Source: Goniomonas avonlea (Eukaryota > Cryptophyceae > Goniomonadida > Goniomonadaceae). Taken from it: a stretch of DNA of 20,463 nt. Shown here piece after piece: positions 11,301 to 20,300 of this stretch; the stretch's first letter is position 1, and each line of letters begins with the position of its first letter. The stretch covers positions 1-20,463 of the forward strand of contig QUTJ01031806.1 in the NCBI GenBank assembly GCA_003573635.1. Direction: 5' to 3'. Under the pieces are notes generated by a model, which had not been told where the DNA came from, searched no databases, and saw only the letters and a list, made by a program, of their open reading frames with translations. The position numbers and the translations under genes are program-made.

Positions 11301-14300
11301 TACACAATTACTGCCTCCGGCACTTACGCTCTCAGCGCTCTTATGGACTCAGCGCGTATCTCAGGGTCGCCTTACTCGTTGGTGGTTAAGCCATCAGCGA
11401 CAGTGGCGGCTCTCAGCACGTTGCCACCGACTGTCACCGCCACAGTCGGTGTGCCCGAAACAGTTATTCTGGTCGCTCGAGACGCGTTCGGCAACGCCCG
11501 TGATTCTGGAGGCGACACGGTTTTTGCGTCCATCACTGGGCCGGCGCTACCTTCTGCCACGACATCTGACAACGGAGACGGCACCTACAGCGTCAGCATG
11601 ACGCTCACCGTCGCTGGCAGTTACGCCCTAGCGACCACTGTTACCCCTCGTGTTGGGACCAGCACCCGTGCGGCTTCAGGACCAACAAGCACCGTCGCTG
11701 TGTTGCCGGGGCTTGTATCCGGCCCGGCCTCGGTGGCGTCGGGTGTCGGGCTCTCTACAGCCTTTGCAGGCGTGCCTGCCACCGTCACTGTGGCCACGCT
11801 GGACGCGTTCTCGAATCCTTCTGCCGCCTCCAGCGCAGCGGTGACTGCCTCTCTGATTTTGGTTGGCAACGCCACGAACGGCAGCGCCACCGGTGCGCCC
11901 TCTATTGCGTCCGCCGCATCGCAAGCTGATGTGACCTACACACTCTTCAAGACCGGACAGTACCTGCTGTATCTGCGCGTCCAGGGCCAGCTTGTGGCGG
12001 GCGCACCGTTCTCGGTAGAGGTCACCGCAGGGCTTCCCTCGCCCGTGCAGTCGACAGCGCGTGGTGATGGAGTGATCAAGGTCCTGACCTCGACCCTGGC
12101 GACCTTCTCGATCGATTCTCGAGACGCCTACGGCAATCTCCTGACGCTTGGAGGCTGGACCTATTCCGTGCAGTGGCGCGGGCCACAGTTCGCTCGCGCA
12201 CCAGTTGCTGACCTCGGGAACGGCACGTATACATCCAGCATTGGGTTCACCGTTGCTGGCCAGTACTCCCTGTTTGTCCAATGGCAGAACGCCCACATCA
12301 GCGGCAGCCCATTCAGTGTGTCAGTGGCTCCCAGCACGGCCAGCCCCGTTGTTTCCACGGTTGCACAGACCGACCCTGTGCCTGCCACCACCCACACCGG
12401 CGGTGTGCTGCTTGTCAAGTCCAGAGACGCGCTCGGCAACCGCATCCTCGAAGATATCGACGTGTACACTGGGACTGCGGCGGGGCTGCCGGTGTCTCGA
12501 GGCGCTTTCAGTTCTGCCGCTGGCGGCTACCTCATTCGCTTGAACGCCACTGCAGCTGCCACCTACTCAGTCGCTGTGACACTCTACGGCGCGCCAGTCA
12601 CCGGATCGCCTGTGGCTCTTCGCATTGCCGCCGGCCCTGCGATTGCTTCGGCAACGACCCTCGAGCCCCAGAACGGAATGACATCCTGCGGGTCTTTCGC
12701 CGCGCTCTGGTCTCCGACCAGCATCTGTGCAGTCACAGCACGCCAGCTGGATGTCTGGGTGCGGCTCCGCGATAAGTACGGGAATCCAACTGCAACCGTA
12801 ACCACTGCGCTCTCTGCGACTCTCACGCCGTCCACACTCAACCCTGTGCCGCTCACTGTGGCGGTGGTCACTGGACCAACGCCTAACCTCCGAGTCGCCC
12901 AAGTCCCCGGCACGGTCGCCGGCTCGTACTCCCTCCTGGTCCGCATCGGAAACACCACTATCGGTCCCGGCGTTGCCAGCTTTGTGATTTCCCCTGGTCT
13001 GACGCACTCGCCAGCGTCTACTGCCGAGGGAGGCTGCATCTCCTTGGCAACGGCTGGTAGTCAGTGTACCTTCGCCCTCGTTGCGCGTGACCAGTTTGGC
13101 AACGAACGCACCACCGGCGGTTCGGACGCTTTCACACTCAGCCTCGCGACTTCAGACACGAGTGCCTCGCCCCCGCCCTTCTCTGCCGTGCCGACGCACC
13201 AGTCCGGTGGCCGATACACGGTCGCGTCGACAATCACCGCCGCGGGCTCTTATCTTATTTCCGTCATTCGCGCCGGGCAACATGTGTCATCGTCACCGTT
13301 CGCTCTGAATGTGACGGCCGCCGCCACCTCTGTCGCGTCGTCCTCCGCTTTCGGTGGCGGTGTCAAGGGTGGCGTCGCGAACGTTCCTGCTACGTTTACG
13401 CTCACCTTGCGCGACGCCTTCGGTAACCCACGTGGTCCGGTGGCCGCCAGGCAGAGTGTCGAGTGCACTGCGTCGTCGGGTGGCAACACTGTGCTTGCCC
13501 AGCCGACCGACTTGAACGACGGCAGCTATTCTTTCAGCTACATCCCGCAGGCTGGATCCTGGTCTGTTGCTGTCCTCGTGTCAGGGGCCCACATCGCAGG
13601 CAGCCCGTTCGCCGTGGATATCGTGACCAGCCTAGGCCTCGCATCCGCAGCTCAATCGTTCGTGGTGGGCCGGGGGGTGTCGTCAGTGAGGGCGGGCGAT
13701 GTCGCGTCTTTCACTGTCCAAATTGCCAATGCTGATGGCCTCTTCTTTGCCAGGGGCGGCCACACCGTCGCTGCTTCGTTCGCCAGCTCGCCGCCAGGCT
13801 CCTTGCGAACCGCGTTGAATTTCACCGACAACCTTGACGGGACGTACCGTGGTGCATACATCGCCGTGTCCGCCGGTGTCTACTCCCTGACCATCACCCT
13901 GGGCGGCGTGCATATATCAGGCAGCCCAGCGGCTGTGGAGGTGACTCCAGGACAAACGTCGCCTTCCCGCTCGTCGCTCCAGCTGGCAGCGGCCGGGACT
14001 GTCGGCTCCCCTGTCACGCTCACTCTGACTGCTCGAGACCGCTTTGGCAACACGCAGAGCAGCAAGGCGGTTGACGTTCTGGCCCCGTCGCTCAGTGGTC
14101 CCTCCGAGGCGACCATTGCGATTGCCGGGGTTTCGCCAGGCGTTTACCGAGTGAGCTTCTTGGTGACGACCGCAGGGTCCTACGGCGTTGGTCTGGCTGT
14201 GTCTGGAGCGCTCGTGGGCGGCAAAGAGGTCCCCGTCGAGGTTGCCGCTTCCGCATTGTCTGTGGCGCCGTCAACGGTCGGGGTCGGGGTCGCCTCGTCC

Positions 14301-17300
14301 ACAGTTCTAGTCAACGTCAGTGAGATCGTCAACGGCAGCGTTGTGAACAGGACCATCGTCGAGACTGTTGAATCGCCTTGGTCTGCCAACGGCACAGCCG
14401 TCGCATCGCCGGCGCTTGCCAGTGCCTTGACGGTGAAGCTGCGAGATCAGTATGGGAACGCGCTGCCGCCACGCCTCGATGGACCTCTCGCGAGTCTCCA
14501 GGCTCGCGCCACGGGTGCAGCTGTCTCTACTGTCGCCATCTCGGCCGCTGCAGGGGCAGTCTCGATATCGTTGACGACTCTCACAGTCGCAGGCAGCTAT
14601 TCGGTGGCTGTCACCGCGCCCGGCACAACCGCGCCGCAGGCAATTGGAAGCCCGGTCGTGGTGTCGCTTGGAGCAGCAGCAGTCGATGCCTCACTGTGCA
14701 AGTTGTCCGGGACTGGTCTTTCCTTTGCCCGTGCGGGCAGTGCTGCAGTGTTCTCCCTGGTGTTGCGCGACTCGTTTGGAAACCTCGCGGCCAATGCCTC
14801 CTCCAGCGTGAAGCTCAGCTACAACAACCTGCCGCTGACTTTCAGCACGACCCCGCAGACAGACGGAGGCCTCACAATCAGCTACACGGCAGCAGTGCCT
14901 TGCTCTGCCTGCCCGCTTGCTGTTTCTGTCGCCGGGGGACAAGTTCCTGGAAGCCCCTTCTCGGTCACAGCCATCGCCGCCGATCCGCCAGTGCTGGTGT
15001 CTGCCGTGTTCTCACCCTCCGGTGGTCGTCTGGAACTGACCTTCGACCGCGACACTGACCAAGCGCAAGTGAACACGCCAGGGTCATGCTCGGTGTATCT
15101 GACCAACACCACGGTGTCCACACTGGGCCCCGGTGCCATATGCGCCTGGGCCAACCCTCGCTCGCTGTCCATCGGCATGGGGCACGACGCCACTCTGCTG
15201 ATCGGCTGGCGTGTGACTCTCCGCAATGACACCCTCTTGACCGCCTCCCGCAACTCGTTGGCGGCGTCTGGTTGGGTGCGCGCGGCTGCTCCTCCCGACG
15301 CGCTGGCCCCGACCCCTGTGGTGAGTGCGCCGAGCCAGATTGGTGTGTGTGACACGTTAGTGCTGGACGCATCCCTCAGCGGCAACTCTGGCGGCCGCGG
15401 GCTCGTGTTTCGATGGGGGCTGGACCTGGGTGGGCCCGGCGATGGCGCTCGTCGTGAGCTGCTCCGGGCGCTCCCCAGCAACTCAAGCGTGGTGACGCTC
15501 GTTAACGGGACGCTTGAGGCCGGAAGGTCGTACACTTTCCGGCTTGAGCTCTCCAACTTCATGGGCATCTCTGCGACAACGTCCTTCACTGTGGCTGTCG
15601 TCGACCTGCCCTTGCCGTTTGTTCAAATTCGTGGACCCGCCACGCGTGTCGTGCCGGTGCGCATGTCGACGCTTGCTTTCTGTTTTTTTTCTCCCTCCAC
15701 ACACTCTCTCCTCCTCTAGGTCTCCTCTGAACTCTCTCTCTGTGTGTGTCTGTCACTCTCTGTGTGTCACTCGCTCTCTCCCTCACACACATCCTCCACC
15801 CCTGCCCCTCTCTCTCCTCGCTCCATCCGTCTCGTTCTAACGAGGGCGCAGGTGATGCAACCATTGCAGCTCCGCGCAGACGCGACCCTGTCCACCTGCG
15901 CCCCACCTGTAGCCCTGGAGTTCCGATGGCGACAGATCGCAGGGCCCGTGATCCAACTGGATGGCCCTACACTGACGTCGTCTGTGTTGTGGTTTGATCC
16001 CGGTGTGCTTGCATCGGGTGCCACATACACACTCGAAGCGACTGTCTCTGTTCCTGGGCAGGAGTATCTTCGAAGGTACTGTATTGTGGCGAGCGGGTGA
16101 TGATGTCTGTAACTGTCTGTGCCTGCGCCTGCGCCTGCGCCTGCGCCTGTTTTTGTCCGATGTTTCTCCTGATCGTGAGCCGCCCCTAGTATCCCTCGTT
16201 ATGGGCTGTCTCTCGTCGAGCACTGAGCTATCCCTCGCAGCTCGGCCACCGCGACTCTGACTGGCGGGACTCTGGGCATCTATGCCTCCCTCGCCGGCGG
16301 CGACAGGACGGTGCATCACATGTCTCCTGTCACGCTTGACGCTTCCCTGTCCAAAAACTTGGACAATCAGCCTCTGCCCTTGACGTTTTCGTGGTCCTGC
16401 CTCACATCCGGCGGCTGCTTCTCCGACGACAAGTTCAACGAACTCCTGCTTTCCAACGCAGCTCTGGTCGTGGTGCCAGCCGGCGCGCTTCGGTTGGGCG
16501 GTGACGGTGTCACCTTCCGTGTGACGGTTTCTGGGGAGCCAGGCCCTCGAACAGCGACAGCCTCTGTCACCCTTGTTGCCTCGCCCAACCCGGTCCCCAC
16601 CGTAACAGCGTTCCTGAAAGCTACAGGCCGACGGCTGACGCAGGGTTCGCGTGTCGTCCTCGTCGGGAGCCTCCCCCTGGGTGGTGGGCTGTCTTGCCCT
16701 GTGTCGATGTCCCGGTGGAACTGGACTGCATTGCCGTCCGAGCTCAATGAACGAATGTCTCTGCCTGGAGCGCTCGCGACCGACCTGACGTCGTCTAACC
16801 TTGTCCTCCTCCCTCGCGTGCTTGCAGCCGGACAGCGCTACTCGTTCCTGCTGTCGGCCCGCTGCGGTGACTCCGGTCCCTGGGGTGGAGCGCAGGTGAC
16901 AGTCCAAACGGCTGCTCCCCCGAGCGGCGGAACCTGCAAGATCAATCCCAAGACTGGCACTGCGGTCGTGACCCAGTTCCGAATTCGCTGCATGAATTGG
17001 GAGAGTGCTGGCACGGACCTGCCAATGCGGTTCGAGTACTGGTTCGACGCTCCAGGTGGCGAAAGCGTGCCGTTGGGTAGCGTTTTCTCCAACGTCTTCT
17101 CGACCAGCATGCCGTCCACTCACAACACCAGCATCACTGCGTCGGTGAGGGTGGTGGTTGCTGATGCTGACGGCGCCTCGACCTCCGTCGCCGATGAATT
17201 CACTGTCAAACCCTTCGAGACCAAGTCGGACTCAGAGCTCATCTCTGCAACACAGCAGATCTTTGACACCAAGTTGACTGCCCTTGCTGCCGTCGGGAAC

Positions 17301-20300
17301 ACCGAGGCTCTGGGCAGCCTCGTGTACACCATGTCCCGCGTCCTCAAGAACGTCAAGAACCATAAATCGAAGACCAGACGGGTGTCTGAGGGCGATGTCA
17401 CCCTGCGTGCCCTTGGTCTGTCATCGCTAGGGTACAGCGCCGCGTCGACTGCAACCTCTCTTCCCGCCGTCCGCCTCGTGATGCTCTCGGCAATCCAGAA
17501 GATCTCTGTCGGTGGCAGGCTGAGCGAGTTCGACGTAACTCTCCTCGGGACCTCGTTGCAGGCCATCGTGGACGAACCGTTGCAGCTTGACCCTGCTCTC
17601 TGCCAGGCTGCGGCTGGGTACGGCAAGTTGCTCGCAGAGGCAGCTCTGGCACAGGGACTGCGGGATCACGCGAGTGCCGCGTTGGGCCAGACCGTGAGCT
17701 CGCTGCTCTCGCTCCACGGGCAAGGCTTCTCGGAGACCGACACGTACTCGGTGTTTGGCCAGCTTGAAACTCTCGTGCAGCAGCTCAGGTAATGTATTGT
17801 GTGAAGGCAGAGCGAATAGGAGCGCGTGTGGGAGAGGGAGAGGGAGAAGTCTGACTCTCGTGCAGCAGCTCAGGTACTGTAGTTTGTGAGAAGGCAGAGC
17901 GAATCGGAGCGCGTGTGGGGGAGAGATGGAGAGGGGGGGGGTAGCTTCTGGTGTTCCGTTTTTGATCACATCGTTGGCCCACTCTGACCCACTCCCCTTC
18001 TCGCAGCGCCGCGATGGTGTCAGGCCGAAGCCCGGACGAATTCGCCACTGCATCAACCGGCTCCAACGTGTTGATCAGCGCCAAACGCTTCCGTTCGGCG
18101 TCAATGGAGCTTGCTCCAGTCCAGTCCGGAGGCAGCAACTTCACTCTCGCGCTGTCCGACCCCGTTGTCGCCACTCTGGGCGCGGAAATAGACTTGTCGA
18201 TTGTGAACTGGGGCGTGTCTCCCCATCCGCTTCCCGCTGGCGGAGCGTCGGGCAACGTTGTGTCCGTGTCGATCCTAAAGCAGGTGCGTGCAGGACCTAG
18301 ACGTGTGTGTGTGTGTCTCTCTCTCTGCTCTTGCGTTTTTTAGCAGGTGCGTGCCAGCGGTGTCTCAGTCAGGACCTAGACGCGTGTGTGTGTGTCTTCT
18401 CTTTCGTTTTTTGTTCTGTGTCTTTCCAAATCGTTTTTGGCCGTCGTCGGCTGAACCGTTCAATGTTCAGTGCCTGCGTTGTCGTTCGTCACTAACAGCA
18501 GCAAAACGAGCGAACAGCGCCAGTGGTTCTGTCGTTGGCCGTCGTTCAATGTTCGGAGTCTCCGTTGTTGTTCGCCAAAACAGCAGCAAAACGTGCTTTT
18601 TGCTGCTTTCTCAGTATTGAGGCGCGCAACAGGGCACGGGCGCGCCGCTTTCGCTGTCCAACTCCTCGATGCTGTTCGACCTTCCAGCGCCCGCCCCGCC
18701 CACTCGGGAGTCTGCGACCGGTGGTGCCGCTGCTCGGCATCTCCTGGCGACGCTTGCACTGTTCGAAGATGGTTCCGAAACACTCCGAGTGTGCCGCTAC
18801 TGGAACAGCACGATACTGGCGTGGGACACGCGAGGCTGCCTTTCGCAGGAGGTGTGTGGTGTGGGTGCTGGTGTGGCGTGTGGGTGTTGGTGTGGTGGGT
18901 GCGTGGGTGTGTTGAAGTTGCCCTCTCGTGTGTCAGCGCGTTGGTTGCCTTCCCCTTCAGGCACTCGTTGCGTGTCCCCTCAGCCACTCCCTCATCTCCG
19001 CCTCCCCCCTCCCACGTCTCCTTCCCTTCCCACCCGCCCGCCCACCCTTCGCGCCTCCCCCTCGTTCCCCCTCCCGCCCGACACCTCCTCCTCTCCATCC
19101 TTCGCGCCTCCCTTTCACTGCCTGATGCCTCCCTTGCGCAGACAACCGGTGGCGTGCAGTGCATCTGCGCACACACAGGCTCCATGGGAGCTCTCGTAGA
19201 GGATCACCCCGCTGACGGCGCCTCTCTTCTTGCCCCAGACGAGTTCGTCGTCTTCCCAATCTACCACAACTACCGCCTAACGGTGATGCTAACGGTCGCG
19301 GGAACGGCGCTCATCGGTATTCTCCTCTGCATCATTGGCGCATACATGGACCACAGAGCCTGGGTCACCTTTGTGCCAGGGATTTCGACCGAGTACCTGC
19401 AGGCACAGGAGAGGTGGAGGCCAGAGAGCGTTCCGGGCGACATTAAGGTGTCAGAGGTCCTCAGCCAGCAGTGGAAGAAGCTCATGAAGCAGCGGCACCC
19501 TGTGCTCGGTGTCGTCTACCGCACGCCCGATGACCCGTTCACGAGGGCATCCCGCATTGTTTGCTTGATCGGCTACATCCTGGGCGCAGAAATGGTCGTC
19601 GGATGCCTGCTTGGGCCTGCACAGTTCGAGACGTTTGAGTGGCCCTTGGTGCGTTAGATCGGGGGCGACTGCTCAACTTTCAAAATGTGTAGAACGGAAA
19701 TTGTTGTCGGGTGCCTGCTTGGGCCTTGGTGCGTTAGAATTGCTAGATTTGCTTGGAAATTGGGAGGAAATCGGCCACGAAGCGGTAGCTCTCCAATCCT
19801 GGACCTATCCATGAACAAAACCGTTGGCGATCATCATATCATGGTTTCGTAGCGCGGGGCCCCTTTCGTTGGCTCAACGCCTGACTTATGCACAGGTGGG
19901 AGCGATATCTGCGGCCGTGCTGCTGCCTGTGTATTTGGCTTTAGTGTCCATGTTCTCGCACATTGGACTAAAGCCCCAGCCTGGGCATGAGGTGCGCTCG
20001 AGGGAGCTATATCTGTCTTTGCATGTGCTTCTGCTACCTCTGCGATCTCTGCTATCTATCGTGGTCTGCTATCTGTTATCTGCGATCTCTGCGAGCAGCT
20101 ATCTCTTGCTGGTCATTGTCCGCTAGCGCTCTGTGTCCCCCTGTCTATCCATCTCTGTCTGTCTGTCTATCTGCGCCTTCTTACCTTGCCCCCCAGATCC
20201 GCGCGGAGGCCAAGATGGTTCACGCCATAAAGCGCAAAGACCTCAACCAGTCCAAGCCGCCGCCCTCATACAGGGCCAACCGCCTCCGCCGCGCCGCAGC

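Larger units (their letters stand above)
6887..14981 (+). repeat. Array of about 25 filamin/ABP280-type repeats
   Basis: Each unit of about 95 to 140 residues has a start like GxGxxxxxAG, the strand pair FxxxxRDxFGN, a middle like GDGTYxVSYTxTxAGxYxLxV and an end like GxxIxGSPFxVxVxP. I count 25 by the alternation of the RDxFGN and GSPF motifs; the first (6887-7330) spans intron 4. Filamin repeats are known mainly from actin crosslinkers, but here they lie between IPT domains and a REJ/GPS/membrane segment and have N-x-S/T sequons, so an extracellular place is inferred. There is no actin-binding domain nearby. Confidence 0.9.
14982..17211 (+). other. REJ (receptor for egg jelly) module with its usual N-terminal flank
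   Basis: The flank has a strand like LELTFDRDTD, two Cys (CSVYLTN, ICAW) and a GW-x-x-x-LRNDTL stretch. The REJ body follows from PTPVVSAPSQIGVCDTLVLDASLSG (15312 on). It continues through VVDLPLPFVQIRG, FRWRQIAGP, GGDRTVHHMSPVTLDASLS, FSWSC, RFEYWF and VVVADADG. REJ domains are known only next to GAIN/GPS in polycystin-1-family and sperm receptor proteins and some protist proteins. Introns 5 and 6 lie inside. Confidence 0.85.
18284..18632 (+). other. Intron 8 (349 bases, phase 0) made largely of duplicated segments
   Basis: GTGCGT...AACAG. It holds a second donor copy (18346/18347), a repeated GGACCTAGAC-GTGTGTGT block and a further tandem pair at 18437-18509 and 18535-18594. Confidence 0.75.
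17212..19195 (+). other. GAIN domain with split GPS motif; nucleophile position is Gly
   Basis: A helical half (17212-17788) and a beta half (exons 8-9) lead to the GPS: C (18792), W (18801), W (18822), C (18837), then C (19160), C (19166), H (19172). The normal cleavage triad is His-Leu-Thr/Ser; here His-Thr-Gly is read at 19172-19180. The GPS is split by intron 9 between its two Cys pairs. Family knowledge says GAIN domains fold around the GPS and self-cleave. With Gly at +1, cleavage by the usual route is not expected. Confidence 0.85.

Noticed and set aside
15837-17123. Long open frame on the minus strand (428 codons)
   Set aside because: It mirrors the REJ exons and introns, has no recognisable domain, and arises from GC-rich codon use. 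Other minus-strand frames have the same origin.
17789-17792. TAA right after QQLR as the true stop of the gene
   Set aside because: The GAIN beta half, GPS and membrane helices follow in matching phase, and a good donor precedes the stop.
18610-18620. Acceptor CTCAG at 18614 for exon 9
   Set aside because: It places TGA in frame at once. CAACAG at 18632 gives GTGAPLSLSNSS, which fits a GAIN domain.
18284-18632. Mobile element in intron 8
   Set aside because: The repeats are local direct duplicates; I see no terminal inverted repeats, target duplication or coding remnant.
18470-18850. Open frame covering the intron 8 tail and exon 9 in another frame
   Set aside because: It gives unrelated Ser/Arg/Pro-rich sequence, while the frame carrying CRYWN...GC fits the GPS.
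19992-20126. Hydrophobic continuation of exon 11 as a further membrane helix
   Set aside because: It is made of CTATCT/CTGCGATCTCTGC repeats and ends in a stop. Splicing at 19991 to 20197 keeps the frame open.
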